A DNA stretch of 64,000 bases from Pythium myriotylum (GCA_023091665.1 JALJCQ010000030.1:2916501-2980500), one strand, 5' to 3'. Positions 25,001 to 37,571 are shown, numbered from the stretch's first letter. Made by a program: numbers and translations. Notes: generated by a model not told the origin, from the letters alone.

Positions 25001-28000
25001 ATGGTCATCATTGTGAAAGATACGTGGCTTGCTAATCTTGAAATCTATGCGACGATAGATCGGTATTTTAGCGGCAGTAAACTATTGTCAGACGTTGTAT
25101 CGTACGGGGACTTCGACGATACCATTTTACAAGCGTTGCGCAAGGAGGCGGGGCGAGAACGTCGAGAAGGGGCTACACTACCACCCAAAACGCATAATCA
25201 GATGACGCTTATGCATTCAAAGAGCTCGGTACTGGAGTACTTTTTCGAGCTCGTACGGCGCAAGCTCCAGTTTGTGATTATTATTTCACTTCCACCCGAT
25301 AGAAAAGGAGAGGGTCAAGTTTCGTGCCCACCGGCGTCGCAACGCTTTGCCGAGCTCATATGGAGGTACCCATTTATTCAGAGGAACTGCACTATCGACT
25401 ATTTCTTCGATTGGCCAGAAGAATCACTTCATGTTATCGCACAGAAGTGTTTCTCAGGCATCTATGGAAGTGAAAGGAATAGGCTGATGCAGCTCTCTCA
25501 GGTCGCAGTCCAGATGTACCTGCGCACTCGAACGGTTTGGCCAGTTTGGGCTCGAGGTGGTTCAATATATAAAGATACACATGTGCGGCCACGTACGAGT
25601 GACGGAGGCGAACACCCTGATGAGTCCAGGACAAAGTCTGCACAGCAATGTTTGGCGCTACCCGATCGCCCCAGCGCATTTATCCAACTGGATCCCAGCA
25701 TACTCGTCGAGCAAATTTCTTTGTTCGTCACATATTTTCCCCGTTTGCAACGAGAACTCGAGGCGAATAAGGCAAAGTTCGCGGGTGGTTTGGATTTCAT
25801 AGAGCGCACGGAGCAGATTCTCGCCCTTGAGCAGTCCCAGCAGCAGCTTCTCCAGCCCGAGATGGCTCAGAAGACAGCGGCAACGCGACGTATGTCTGGG
25901 AACCTAGAGAAAGAAAAGCTGGCGTCGACGAAAGTTTCCAGAGCTCTCCAAGTTGAGACTGCTCAGGTCGACACACAGCGTGCCAGATTGGCGCAAGTCG
26001 AAGCTGAGTACAACGAGCTCATTGGTCAAACTCGAGAATTGTTTGAGCAAAGGGCAGCTGAGATGAGGCCGTTCTCAGTGGCGATGCTCGAACAGTCTCA
26101 AAGTAGTGTGATGCCCGCTGAAAATGTGGGCAGCAGTGTAGACGACCCGACAATGGAAGAGCAAAAGGAGGCTTCGGTAGACCAGGATGGAGTGGTAGCG
26201 AGAGCGAGACAGGAAGTAGCAGCCAGGCGACATCGGCGAGCGATGATTCGCACTTTCGTATCCATTCTGCATCCGTCAACGAGCTTGCGGCAGCTGGCTG
26301 AGTGTTTGGGGCTCATCTTCGGTATCGAACCAGTGGAAGCCCGTGACGAGTTGGACCCTGATGAGATCGTTATGGACTATTGGGGCACCACAACAAAACG
26401 TATGGAGACTCCTGGGTTCTGGCAAGAGCTAGCTGAGTTTGACGTCCGTGCGAGAATGTCGGAAAAAATTGTCGCACGAGTTCTTCCTATTTGTACTGGC
26501 CCAGACTTCGAGCCAGAGTTATTCAGAGGAGTTCACGAACTCGCTATGCTTTTGTGTGCTTGGGTGCAGGCATGCACTAGCTTTGCGAAGGATTCGGTAC
26601 TGGCGGAGCCGAAGTACGCGCAGTTGCGCCAGGAGAGACTAGCCTATAATGCTTCGATCGCTCAAATGCGAGCAAGGCAAGTTGAGTTGAATGTTCAGAC
26701 GACGTCAATGTCGAATGCCAACGCGATGCGCACTCTTTCCGAGCAGGAGCGCAAACAGCTTGAAGAGAAGCTCAAGGATAGTGCATCGACGCTGCAGATG
26801 ACTGCGTCAGTGTGGAAAGTGCTTCAGCCGTCCAAAGCCAAGTGGAAACAACTCTACGAGCATTGCACCGAGTTTGCTGTCCAAGCCATGGGTGACTTAA
26901 TGCTGACAACGGCAGCGATGGCTTACGCCAGTTCGACCACTCGCTCCGTTCGCCAGCGCCTTCGGGCACTTTGGTCAGAAGTGCTCAACAAGCACTACGT
27001 TGTCCACTCGCCAACTGAGCATCCAAGGTCGATGGACCAGGTCTTCCTGGTGGATGAGTGCACGCTGACAAGATGGCAGATCGACGGTTTACCGACACAG
27101 GAATATTCGTGTGTAGAGAGCGCTGTGACGACGCTCCGTAGCTTCCTGTTTCCGGTCCTCATTGACCCCCATCGCATCGCGACAAACTGGCTCAGGCGAC
27201 AGTGTGGAGAGCTTGGAATTAGCGATACCGACGACACCGAGCGAAAGATGGCGAAAGTCATCTCAGCGAAGACTTCCACAAGAGAGATCATTTGGGAGAT
27301 GATCGTGCAGTCCACTCGGAAGAAGAGACCCCTCGTCGTGGAAGACTTCGACGAACCGACTTCTTGTGAGCTCTACTCATTTCTGCAAAGTAAGCGACGT
27401 GCTCGTTTCGATTATGTTAACCGAGATATCAGTAGCGTTGGAGTCAGAGACAGTGTTGACAGTTCGAGTGCTGGAAGCTCGGTGTCTATCCGACGGACTT
27501 CCAGCATAAGTATCGGCCTCGGAAGCACTTCGAGGGAGGTCGCCCGACTCGACAGCGCCGGGTTTAGTGTTTTCGACAGCCATAGATGCTGGTTTGATAT
27601 CCCTGCGTCAACAAGTGACGAAAAGTTGCTGTTTGAGTGTACTAGTGAGTCGTGTCGTGTTTACTTCGTCTTCAGCGAGAGCGAATCAGTTCCTGAGTGG
27701 ATGAACCCGTTAGCATCATGTATTGCACTTGTCCGCTTTGACTTCTCTCCTGCGCACGTTCAAACCACATGCTTGCGCACAATTCTTGGTGCGTCCGAAG
27801 GCCACAATCATGTCATGACTGAAATTGAGTCATTGCAGGTCGACACCATTTCGTGCAATGAGCAGATTGAGATCATCGAAAATGAAATGCTTGACTTCTT
27901 CAGCACGGAGGACCCAGTCGTTGTGTACGGAGACACTGCTAAGGCCCTGAAGATTGTGGGGAATCGTAGTGCCCGAAACACACTGGAGAATAGCAAGATT

Positions 28001-31000
28001 GAGGCAATCAGGAGGATTCGATACCATTATCTGCGCTTGGCGTCGTATAGCTCGCTGGTGAGGCGGAGTGTCGACATTGTTCGGATCTGGAGGGATGTGG
28101 CAGGTCTAGAAGCATCATTGAGTGGGACGGACGTAATGTGTCCAATCCATTGGGTGTGGACATCACTTTTGCAGGCATTGAAGGCGCAAGGGATTCCCGA
28201 CGGCAGCGCTACAGATAGCCAAGTCAGTTTGTTCACAACTTTAGTGCGTCAGTATGTGAAGGCTTCTGTAGCAAACGAAAGATTTCATGTGATCTTTGAC
28301 CTCATACTGAGTTTGAAAGTGGGCAGTCGACGGTGTTTGGCGGTCCCAAGTCTCGAGGACGAATTAAGTGGTAACTCATCCCGTAGTGAGATAGAGCGAA
28401 CTGAGATAATCGGTGAAGACCCACAGCAAGTGGACAGTGTCTTTCCTCGTCTAATCCAGCTCCTCGACTGCGAGGATGATGCCCAGCTTCGCACGCTCTG
28501 CGCAGGAGTGTCATCGAAATTGCTTTCGTTACGCCCATCAGACATGATCCCTGCCCACAAGTGGCGGGTATTGTGCTATTTAGCGGAGAGACTGCCTTCG
28601 CTACGAGATTTGATTATCGCCCAGCAGGACCATGGAGGAAAGGATAGGTGGGTTCAGGCCATGGACCTTGAAACGCTGGTCACTAGAAACAGAGAGAGCT
28701 GGAGTCCAAAGACTTCCTTAGACGCTCTCACCCGACTGTGTTTTGTTGCAGTTCTGCGCAAAGATATGTTCTTTCACGAAGTGGAGGTTGTTATCGCCCA
28801 AGAGCTCGCGTGGACTTGCCTGACAAAGCCACCTCTGTTAATTGACACCAGCGAACCTATCGAGGACTCTGTCGAATTGCAAGAGCCACCCACAGAAGCC
28901 AAGCCAGAGCTGGGCAACAACGATGTGTCACAATTCCGCCCACTTCAACTTGTTGATCTATGGAAGATCTACTCTGACATGTGCACTCCGATTGTCGTCG
29001 GCTGTCGACCAGAAGTGGACTTTGTTCGTGATGTTGCCGAAGTTGCTGCTCGCGTCAAGGCCACCGTGGATCTTACGACGCAAGAGTCACGTACGGATCA
29101 GGCCTTCAAAGAGAGCTTGATCGCTGCTATCCGCAAGGGCCATTGGGTTGTAATTGCTCATCTAGATTCACATCCATCCTGGCATTCGATCATTACGCAC
29201 CTACTGTTAAGCATTCACAACCACGAACCACATTCTGACTTCCGGTTATGGGTCTCGACGTTTGGTTCTGTGAATCGAATAATAAGCTCGGGCCTCCAGA
29301 CAATCTGCTACGTAAACCGAAGTCCTTTCTCCTTCGCGGACGAGTTCCGTCGAGCTCTTGCTATTGTCTGTGACCAATATTCCACTCGAAGTACTGATCC
29401 AGGTGCTATTCCGCTTTGCGGCACTGTGCTGCGGGTGCGATTGTGTGTTCTTCACGCACTTGTGACGTGCCGACACCACATTTCGTGCGACTTAGAGATT
29501 TATTGTGGTGTGAGAATTGGTGACGACGCTTTTCTCGATTGTCTCTGCGAGATATCGCAAGCTGAACAACATTGTTCGAGCGAAGAGGAACTGTGGAATG
29601 ACATACGCAGTCTAGTGAACAAAACGTATGAGCCAGCACTGCGGACGCTCAACATGCATCTCATTTTTAGGTGCTGCGCTGAATTGGTGTTTGAGAGACC
29701 CCGAGGAACCGATTCGCTCCTTCTAGACTCGGCATCTCGAACAATCCCAGACATTGGGCAACTCCTTCGAGTTCTCGATGAACTCGAGAGCCATCGAGAC
29801 GTAACGGCAGTGGGATATATTCAACAAATCTGGATGCATGTAGGTAGCAACTTCGACGCAAGCCTCACTGATTTCAAATCCCAACACGCTCGATCCACAC
29901 TTCGTGATTTACGACGGATCCTCGAGAATCCCGCGCTACTAAGCGTCGCTCCTGCGAAACCTAACATGACCCAGCCAGCCACTCCCTCACGTGGTGGTCG
30001 TGTAGGAACTCCACCAACATCAGGAACTAGTGCCTTGCGTCAGTCAGCGACACTAGTAGTGGATTCCCTGAGCCGTTTTGTCCTCGATCTTGAGGGCTAC
30101 GAGTTTGATGAGATCATTATCAACGAAAAGTTCCCCCTTGAATACAAGCAGCCACTCAATCAAGTCTTCCATCATGAGATCGACCTGTTACGACGAAGAC
30201 ACCGAAGTCTGATTAGCAGGATCCGACACTTACAACAGGTTCGCGAACTCGCTCTAGTTTCCTCTTATGACACTATCTAATATTGCATGATAACTAGGTT
30301 AGCACAGCGAGTGAAGCGACAAACCCAAGTGTCTGTGCAGACATTGAGGCTATAACACGCGATGAAACACCGCGTGCTTGGGCTGATCTAGCTCCTATCT
30401 GCTGTAACAACCAACGCCGAACTCACACTATTCTACCACTAGAGAAATTCCAGCTAGCAACTATGGATCAGTTACGGTTCTTTCAGTCGTGGCTCGACAC
30501 AGGGTCCACCAGTCGACTTTGTGTGGACAAATTCCAATCGCCGATCCATGTGAGCACTTCTGAGATGATGCATTGGTTCTGCTGCGTTCACTAATGGTGG
30601 ATCGACTTGTTCAGAGCCTGTTCGAAGCCATCCACCAACATTTTGTGCGAAATCTCGTCGGTACTACTCACTGCAACGGTGCTAAGCACTGCCTCCACGT
30701 GCTGCGAATATTAGAAGACAAACCACAAACTGCTCTCTCTGCTCGCGATGGGTCGGTGTACGTAGCCGGCTTGCGGCTCTACGGACACTTGCAAATGGAC
30801 ATTACTGGTGCTCACAGCAACCTCACCTCGTATACTCCGATCTCAACATTTGAGCAACGGAAGAAACCGCAATCTCCCCCAAAGACACCGCAAAATGTAG
30901 TTGGTGAGGTTCGAAGAGAGGGTACCCCTGTAATTCTCGAGATTTCAAGTTTGTGCCTCACAACGACCAATCCAAGTGATGTGCCTTCAAATCTCGTAGG

Positions 31001-31268
31001 GAGTTCACGAGGTTTTGGGACTGTAGGGGGGAGCTCGAGCAGCAACACAAGCTCACGTCGCTCATCGCTTGCTTCTTCGTACAATTTCTGGTGCCCTATA
31101 GTCATACCATCCCAGTGCGTGCAAGTCTCTGCTGAGCAGCCCAGTTTAGCAGCACTAAATACCGATCACGATCTCGGTATCGCCATTACTAGCTCGCTTC
31201 CTGTTCATCAACTCGTCTTCAGTTGTTCGCATCTACGGCTGGCATCTGCAGCAGATGTTCCAGACTAA
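16039..31268 (+). CDS. Divergent dynein heavy chain with degenerate AAA1 site
   Basis: Exons 16039-17688, 17756-30238 (a 12.5-kb exon), 30298-30549 and 30615-31268, joined in frame by introns of 67, 59 and 65 nt. If translated alone from the ATG at 16090 it gives 4,995 aa; joined to the HU exons, 5,262 aa. It has the tail and linker, six-module motor, stalk with microtubule-binding region (about 25780-26800) and C-terminal domain (VYVAGLRLYG). AAA1, normally the main ATPase, has GPSGSGKRT near 20890 (Thr/Ser of the P-loop replaced by Arg), GAWLMLSGIHQ near 21045 in place of the usual FDEFNR, and no NPGYAGR motif. AAA2 (GDVQSGKTA near 22030) and AAA3 (GSRDSGKTT near 23480, with LVFVDDLQ near 23780) keep better P-loops. 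AAA4 (GRSGCKMRT near 24830) is also degenerate. It resembles single-headed inner-arm dyneins; the exact class cannot be assigned. Confidence 0.88.
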
Positions 31269-31393
31269 CTGTCAGGAGTAAATGATGCCAACTAGCATCA
31301 ATACTACCACCACTGTGCCCTATATTGGACTCAAGGTGCATTGATAGACTCAAGGGGGCTTACGACTATATATAGATATCTCGGGAGTTTCTG

Positions 31394-33580
31394 ATGCACG
31401 GAAGCCTTTCATACCAAAGAAAGCTGTCGTCCCCAAGTGGTGGAGCCCAAGGAATGATCCACGCAACGAAGGCAACCCCAAATGAAAGAGACATCTATGG
31501 CGAATCCTTAGGTGTAAGCAGACGGCGCTCAGCCGTTGGTCAGCCAGCAGCTTCGATGGCTCTGCAATTTTCCCGCCGCTCTTATCGTCTCGCTTGGGTA
31601 CTCATAGTTACCGCACATGTCGGTATCGTCTTTGCGTATGATCACGAAGCCTACATCAACAGCTATATCCTCCTCGGATCCAGGTCCGAAATGGCTGTGC
31701 AGCTGCTTGGACTTGGTGCCTCGATCCGCCATGAAATTGGAGTCACACTCGTAGTTACGAATCGGATTCTCATGGCATGGCACATATATGGAGCCGTACA
31801 AGTCGTTTTGAGTTCTCTTTGGTACAGATCGTTTGTGTTCAGATTCAGATCAAAGTCACAGCAAATACCCCGTCATCAACAAGCCCACTCTACGGTTTCG
31901 ACCGAACAAGGCTTCCTCTTGTTTACCAAGAAGCAGTTTCGTCGAATTCTTGCCTTTTATCGATCGACAGGGGCTCGTGGGCGGCACTTTGATGCAGCAT
32001 TCGACGTGCGCGAAACCGTCGAGATCGTATCACAGACCATCCAGGCGTACAGCATTACGTGCTTGATCACGAACAACTCAGTTCTGCACTTTGTATCTAT
32101 CGTCTTAGTGCTCAACTGCTGGTCAACGCCTCTGATTCGACTGGTTTTCTCCACCGAAGAGGCCAAAAAGCGAATTTTGTGTCTCGCGATTGATGCCTTC
32201 TTTGACTTTTGCTGCGCGCTCGCGATTCCATTCCTAACCTTCGGTCTCTGGGGTCACCAAGTGGCTACGTTGGACTTCTACGACGCCGTGTGGCTCATTC
32301 GATCGTCAACGCTGCTACAGTATAACCTTGTCAACACCTGGGCTGGCGTACTTACAACGCGCCTACCTGCTCTTGGCTTGATTCTCGCATTAGAAACTCT
32401 GAAAACGCTGCTCCATCCGCACTCACAAAGACTTCCCAACGCTGATGCTATCGTTGCGGCCTCCTCTCAGGAATGTATCCACAAAGCACATAAACCCACA
32501 GGTCCAACTCGTCCAACTTTAGGACCTCTGGTGACTGCAGTCCCAACCAAGCAAGCCAAGTCAAGAGTCTCAAAATTTGTTGACCTCGCTTTCTTCATAT
32601 ACGGAATGGTCATTCTCGTGCTGTATACAAAAGCCATGGCCGAGCCGACGATCGATCAAAGCCCAAGCTCAAACTGTTTGCTGCAGCTTCGGCCATGGGG
32701 ACGGCGCAAAGCGCAGTGTGCAGTTCTTGATATCGATTGCAAGCGTCTCCAAATATTAGGGTCGGCAAGAGAGATTGCGAGAGAAATCAAGGTTTTTGAC
32801 GCGAGCGTCATTGCATCTCTCACAATCGCCAGCTGCCCCGCGCTAGAGATGCCTTCTGAAATCCAGCTGCTGAAGCGACTACTACATCTAGAAATATACA
32901 ATTCGACGTTGTCGGCGTGGGGTTCTGAAGCGGCACTTACTCGCGAGTCACACCCTGTACTCACAGGAATTTTTCTCGTCAAAGTGTTCAATATCAAAAA
33001 CGGGCTCCCAAGAGGACTGCTATCGCCGCACTTCCCGCCTTCGCTGTGTGTTGTGCAAATTGCGGGCGGAGACCTTGAGGCTCTTGTCGCAGACGCCGAA
33101 GAAGAAGAACTTATCAGGACTAGGTGGCCAAACAAAATATTTGTGTTCACCGCCGAGCACACACCTCTGCGAGTCTTTCCGTCCGCACTCTTGGCCAAGA
33201 CGTTTACACAGACGCTCTCCTTCAGCGCGACGAATATTTCATTAGTCCCACCACAGGCCTTCTTCGGTACCATCGCCTCGGCTGTAGTCTATCTTAACAA
33301 CAACCCCATCTCAAATCTCCCATCGACACCCTCTGGAGACGGAAGCAGTGGTTCGACCTTGGTTGTGCATTTGAGGAACACACAGATACAGGAGGTTCCA
33401 GCGTGGTTCGCCGCAGTATATACCACAAATCCTCCGTCGCAACGGTTCTTTGCCCACGGGAGCCCGCTGTGCAGCGAAAATTCGGCCTCCCGACCGAACT
33501 TCGTCGAGTGCAAGACGGATGCACGCAGTACGCAATTCCCCTTGGCAGGCTTCGAGGCAAGGCGAGCAGCTAGAGAGTAA
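31394..33580 (+). CDS. Multipass membrane protein with C-terminal LRR-like region
   Basis: Single exon, 728 aa, ATG at 31394. The first 55 residues are basic and Ser-rich; an in-frame Met at residue 55 (MALQFSRRSYRLAW) just before the first hydrophobic segment is an alternative start. Hydrophobic segments occur near residues 65-85, 115-140, 225-250, 260-285, 310-340 and 395-415, giving six or so spans. The C-terminal 300 residues contain irregular leucine-rich units (for example LTIASCPALEMPSEIQLLKR and SFSATNISLVPPQAFF), ending with a Cys-containing cap (CSENSASRPNFVEC). Oomycetes have many proteins with this N-terminal membrane bundle and C-terminal LRR arrangement; ligands are unknown. It starts 126 bp after the dynein stop on the same strand. 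Confidence 0.8.
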   Translation: MHGSLSYQRKLSSPSGGAQGMIHATKATPNERDIYGESLGVSRRRSAVGQPAASMALQFSRRSYRLAWVLIVTAHVGIVFAYDHEAYINSYILLGSRSEMAVQLLGLGASIRHEIGVTLVVTNRILMAWHIYGAVQVVLSSLWYRSFVFRFRSKSQQIPRHQQAHSTVSTEQGFLLFTKKQFRRILAFYRSTGARGRHFDAAFDVRETVEIVSQTIQAYSITCLITNNSVLHFVSIVLVLNCWSTPLIRLVFSTEEAKKRILCLAIDAFFDFCCALAIPFLTFGLWGHQVATLDFYDAVWLIRSSTLLQYNLVNTWAGVLTTRLPALGLILALETLKTLLHPHSQRLPNADAIVAASSQECIHKAHKPTGPTRPTLGPLVTAVPTKQAKSRVSKFVDLAFFIYGMVILVLYTKAMAEPTIDQSPSSNCLLQLRPWGRRKAQCAVLDIDCKRLQILGSAREIAREIKVFDASVIASLTIASCPALEMPSEIQLLKRLLHLEIYNSTLSAWGSEAALTRESHPVLTGIFLVKVFNIKNGLPRGLLSPHFPPSLCVVQIAGGDLEALVADAEEEELIRTRWPNKIFVFTAEHTPLRVFPSALLAKTFTQTLSFSATNISLVPPQAFFGTIASAVVYLNNNPISNLPSTPSGDGSSGSTLVVHLRNTQIQEVPAWFAAVYTTNPPSQRFFAHGSPLCSENSASRPNFVECKTDARSTQFPLAGFEARRAARE

Positions 33581-34421
33581 CCCAAGTCGAACATGTGCTG
33601 CAGCACCGTTGTTCCGAAAATCCACTACCGGTGATGAAACGCTCAAGGTTCAGAGAATGGAGCCCAAAGGCGATTTAGCACAGTCACGTTCCACGGCATA
33701 ATGTCAAGAGCCACAAGCATGTGGTGATGGCGCTGGTGTCCCGATCGAGATCCGCGCTCGTGGGTGCAATCCCAACTGGACGAGCGTTGGGACTTGACTT
33801 TTTGGAAGTGGAGGTGTTGGAGAAGTGTCAGAGATCTCATCGAGACATGATTTGTAGAGGATAAAAAAGTCCCTCGTGCCAAAGGCGACAACGGAACGGC
33901 AGGTACAGTACCACGTGTGGATCGGTGTGCCCCTTCCCCAATTAGAGTCCCGCAGAGATCACTGGCGCGAAGTGTCGTGAGGGAACGCGTGCGCTCCGAG
34001 TCACACGCCACTTCCCTTTTAAGGGGCTGCTGAGATGGGAGCTTTCAAGCAAACATCGATTGTGGAAGCGGAAGGCTCGAGTACATGATCAGGAGAGGTG
34101 CTCAGAACTTGAGTTCTCAGCGAAGACACTGGTTCTTTTTCGAGCAATCCGACCATTTCTAGTCTGAACGTCGACGAAGAGAGTAGCACCACGAGGTCGG
34201 GCGCGACTTGTTCTAGATTTTGTGGTGAACATTCTCGCAAAGGAAGTACAGTGGTGCGAAGGTTGGCTTGGCATCAGTCGGATTGAGGTCGAGATACTAA
34301 TCTCCTACTTTTACAACGGTGACCGTGATAGAGGGCAGCCCTCTAAGGCCACAGTCATATGAATAAGACAGATTGGAAATCACCAGCGTTTTTCTTGCCT
34401 CATTTGCTCTCGAACACAACA
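33581..34421. other. Intergenic, no supported gene
   Basis: 840 bp between the convergent LRR-membrane and aspartic-protease-like genes. A minus-strand frame at 33643-34011 (122 codons) exists but has no recognisable domain, low-complexity Ser/His/Arg composition and no partner exon that I can see. It could be untranslated sequence or an eroded gene. Confidence 0.5.
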
Positions 34422-35633
34422 TTACCAGTCTTTCTGGAGTTTCGCAAATCCAATGCGTTGCTTTCCTTCGACACTGCCGAAGTCGAGTGCCGTGTAAACG
34501 CGCTGAAGCAGTCTCATGCCGAAAACCCACGGCTGCCCAGGGATGCGTTCGATAGGAGCATATTTCCACTTCACCAAGGCGAAGAAACACAGGTCCTCCT
34601 CGCGATTGGACTGGATCGTGTAGTCCTCCTTCGAGAGTGTGAGTACAAAGCCGCTACCGAAGTCGAGTTGAAGATCAGGACCTGCCCCATCGCAAGGCAG
34701 CTGAGAGCCCGAGATCGCACCAACTGCGTCGGCAAGAGCGTCGATTTGCTCGTCTGGCCCAACTAGCAGCTCTGAGAAGTAGTCGAACACGGGCACATGG
34801 GCGACGCTACCGACGACTGGCTTGTTGTCCACTTGAATACTTACAAAGGGAACCGACCACCACGGGTCCTCTGAGCTCGGGTTCTGCGCAAAGAAAGCGA
34901 AATCCTTTAACTTGTAATCTGGCTCCAGTCCACCGAATGTAGCGCGAACGTTCGACTCGCTGTAGCGCAACCCAAGCACTGGCTTGTCAATGAGTTTCTG
35001 GTCTATCATCGTCCTCACGATCGAGGAGGCACCAGTTGAGTTGGCTCCATGCGGCCCAAAGCCGATGATGCCGTCTACTTTTCGTGGCAATTGATCGAGA
35101 AGATCACGCGGACCAACGGCCTCCATGAACAATTGGCTCTTCACATCGACGCGTGAGGCCCCATCGCTCGCCACGAGAGTGAACGTGTCCCTGGAGGCGA
35201 ATCCATCAATTGCGTCGTCTGGATCCACGACGATGGAGACCTGAGTGCCGTTGGCACGGTAAGTTGACGACTTGGTGTGATCGTAGTATGCGTGGTTGTT
35301 GACCTTGTGGTTGATTACAAACAAGTCGGATGCTGTGATGCCCATGACAAGCGATAGCACCTGAGGTGGCGTGCCCACGAGTACCTCGGCAGCAAACTTG
35401 GAGATCTCGACATCCTTAAAGGTCACTGTGATCGGATCCTTAGGCGGGTCCTCGGCCTTCGGAGTGTCGACGAGGAATGCGTGCTTCCACACGCTTGAGT
35501 GCTTCGTTGGCGCCGATTCGGACGCCGCCGAGAGCAGTGACCACAGTGCCGAAGGGGAGAGCGCGTCGTGGTGGCGCTCAGACGCTGACGCAATGCCGAG
35601 AGCAGTTAGAGCAAGCGTGGTCGTGAGCTTCAT
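34422..35633 (-). CDS. Secreted pepsin-fold (A1) protein, first catalytic Asp lost
   Basis: Single exon, 403 aa, minus strand. The N-terminus (MKLTTTLALTALGIASAS) is a signal peptide. Pepsin landmarks include VLVGTPPQ, the YDHTKSSTYRANGT block, VDGIIGFGP, FGGLEPDYK and the C-terminal VYTALDFG. The first active-site position, DTGSSNLWV in pepsins, reads GITASDLFV (Gly at residue 98). The second, DTGTSLLVGP, reads DYFSELLVGP (Asp284 kept, Gly lost). It is therefore unlikely to be an active A1 protease by itself. Secreted pseudoproteases can act as binding proteins or decoys; this is inference. It is a paralog of the gene at 37784-38986 in the same orientation, with a transposon between them. 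The frame is intact, so selection on the protein is likely. Confidence 0.85.
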   Translation of the reverse strand: MKLTTTLALTALGIASASERHHDALSPSALWSLLSAASESAPTKHSSVWKHAFLVDTPKAEDPPKDPITVTFKDVEISKFAAEVLVGTPPQVLSLVMGITASDLFVINHKVNNHAYYDHTKSSTYRANGTQVSIVVDPDDAIDGFASRDTFTLVASDGASRVDVKSQLFMEAVGPRDLLDQLPRKVDGIIGFGPHGANSTGASSIVRTMIDQKLIDKPVLGLRYSESNVRATFGGLEPDYKLKDFAFFAQNPSSEDPWWSVPFVSIQVDNKPVVGSVAHVPVFDYFSELLVGPDEQIDALADAVGAISGSQLPCDGAGPDLQLDFGSGFVLTLSKEDYTIQSNREEDLCFFALVKWKYAPIERIPGQPWVFGMRLLQRVYTALDFGSVEGKQRIGFAKLQKDW

Positions 35634-35989
35634 TGCACGAAAGAGAGCAAGATTCGGAGTGAGGGCTGCAGAATCACCCTGAAGAGGATCTTAAGATTTG
35701 AAGTTCACCACCAACATCCAGAGATGCGTACAGTCATTCACTGGTGCAATCATTCATCTCTAATTTACACAAACACTCGTTAGATATCACTCCAAACAGT
35801 GGGATCTTCCTTTTGGGTCCACAGGGATTTGCTGCCTCAAAAGAGTTTCATTCTCAATGTATCAGATGGGGCGACGGATTGTTGGGTGTGTAGAGTGAGA
35901 ATGATGGCATCCCTGCCTCTATTGTTTTATCGGGCACAACTTCTTGCTGTCTTCACTCCTGAACTTACTTCTCCTTCCCTATATGCGAG
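35634..35989. promoter_or_regulatory. Upstream region of the aspartic-protease-like gene
   Basis: 356 bp between the start of the minus-strand pepsin-like gene and the left end of the pogo-like transposon. It is AT-richer than the genes and should hold that gene's promoter. No RNA gene or repeat is seen. Confidence 0.35.
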
Positions 35990-35991
35990 TA

Positions 35992-36019
35992 CCGCATGGA
36001 ATCGCGTATAAATCTCACC
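35992..36019 (+). repeat. Left terminal inverted repeat of the pogo-like element
   Basis: The outer 14 bp pair perfectly with 37711-37724; the next 14 bp match at 10 positions. The outermost base follows a TA dinucleotide. Confidence 0.8.
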
Positions 36020-36147
36020 TCATATAAACCACAAGCCGAGATTGACCAATCAAAACACATTTCAAAGGTACAGCTGTATTACGCATGTAAACTACAGCGA
36101 AAAATTTCACTCACGCACAGGTCCTCCACTCACTTCCATTCAAGCCG

Positions 36148-37571
36148 ATGGCAGAAAGACCGCGTAAGGCGCGCCGAAAGGAGCGCGCCCCTCGTGATCC
36201 GATCACACCTGCGCAGAAGCTGCAGACACTGCAGATTTGGGCTGATAGTTCTGACGTCCATGTAGCCATCAACACTGTTTTCCCATTTTTAGAACCAGAA
36301 TAATACGACTCACGCCGCCGAAGTGTCTAAGCGTGGAAAGATGATGCTGAACGCATCATGGAGTTGGCACGCCGCCCCAGAACCAGCCAGAAAAAGAAGC
36401 AGCGCCCATTGGGCTCAGGAACTCGCCTTCCCCGCGCAGAGGAAGAAAAGTTGGTCGTGTGGGTCAATCGTCTGCGTGGGGAAGGCGTGCCGATTTCTAG
36501 TGTGATGCTGGCGAAGAAGGCCGTGAAGGCCGCCACCGCTCTTTCCATCACCGGCTTCATCGGCTCGAAGGCGTGGCAGAAGCGCTTCCGTCAGCGCCAC
36601 CATCTCTCCCTCCGTGCTAAGACCCGCCAAGGCCAAATTCGCCCAGCTGACGCCGCTGAAAAAGCAGAGGCGTTCGGCCGAAAAGTCCGTGAAAAGATCG
36701 CTGAACTTAAAGTCGACAGAGTCTACAACGCCGACCAGACAGGTATGTAGTATTGCATAATTCATTAAAATGGAAATCTCACGGTTTTTAGCTGTTATGT
36801 TTGAGTACATTCCTAAACGAACCATCGAGCAAACCGGGTCCAAAACAGTGTGGATCCGATGTGCCAGCGGAACCAAGACCCGTGCAACCGTGATGCTTCT
36901 GGCAGACTCTATCGGCAACAAAATGAAGCCAACTGTGATCTTGAAGACCACGCCATCAAAACTCGCACACGTCGCAGCTGCCAACGTGAAAGATCGCCAC
37001 GGTTTCGGGATTCGAACGTGGTCAAAGGTCAAACAAATCCAGTCATCCACAGGCATGCGAGTGTACGGTAACAAATCTGGCTGGTGGAACGAGAAAATTC
37101 ATCTTCTTTTTTCTCAAAAAGCATTTCGGTAATCGCGAAGAGCCCGAGAAACCAGTACTGCTGCTGCTGGATGAGTTTTCCGGTCACTGGACGCCAGACG
37201 TGCGCAAGTATGCTGCTGAGATCAACGTCCATCTCATGAAGGTGCCCGGTGGGCTAACGTCAGTCTGTCAACCAGCTGATATCTCATGGATGAAACCGTT
37301 CAAAGATCAGATTCGAGCGTCGTGGGTCGACGCACTGATGGACCAACTCGAGCGCCACGTCCCAGCCAACCCGTTCAAGTTGGAAGCCCCGAAGATGGAG
37401 CAAGTCTGTCAGTGGGTCGTGTCTGCATGGGACAAGATGAGCCAGAGATCCATCTGCTCCGGATTCGAGCGAGCACACATTCAAGATCGATGCACTGCAG
37501 TGGCCCAGATCCTTCAGGAGCGTCATCTCAGCACTGAAGAGCTTGGTAGCGAAGATGAGTTCGATGCCTAA
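36148..37571 (+). pseudogene. Broken DDE_1 transposase
   Basis: The coding frame starts at ATG 36148 and runs through two in-frame TAA codons (36301 and 36328); sequence on both sides of each stop keeps the same frame and character. A 49-nt intron (36743-36791) joins YNADQT to AVMFEYIPKRTI, typical of this family. A one-base shift in a run of six T at about 37107-37112 moves the rest into another frame. Catalytic triad positions are visible: Asp in NADQT, Asp in LLLLDEFSGH and Asp in TSVCQPADISWM. The N-terminal half should carry a helix-turn-helix DNA-binding domain; it is poorly recognisable. With three lesions it cannot make a full transposase. Confidence 0.85.

Noticed and set aside
33643..34011. 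Minus-strand frame of 122 codons in the gap after the LRR-membrane gene.
   Set aside because: No recognisable domain, no signal peptide, biased composition; kept only as a note on the gap.
36415..37074. 219-codon minus-strand frame inside the transposon.
   Set aside because: Antisense shadow of the transposase; the plus strand carries the DDE motifs.
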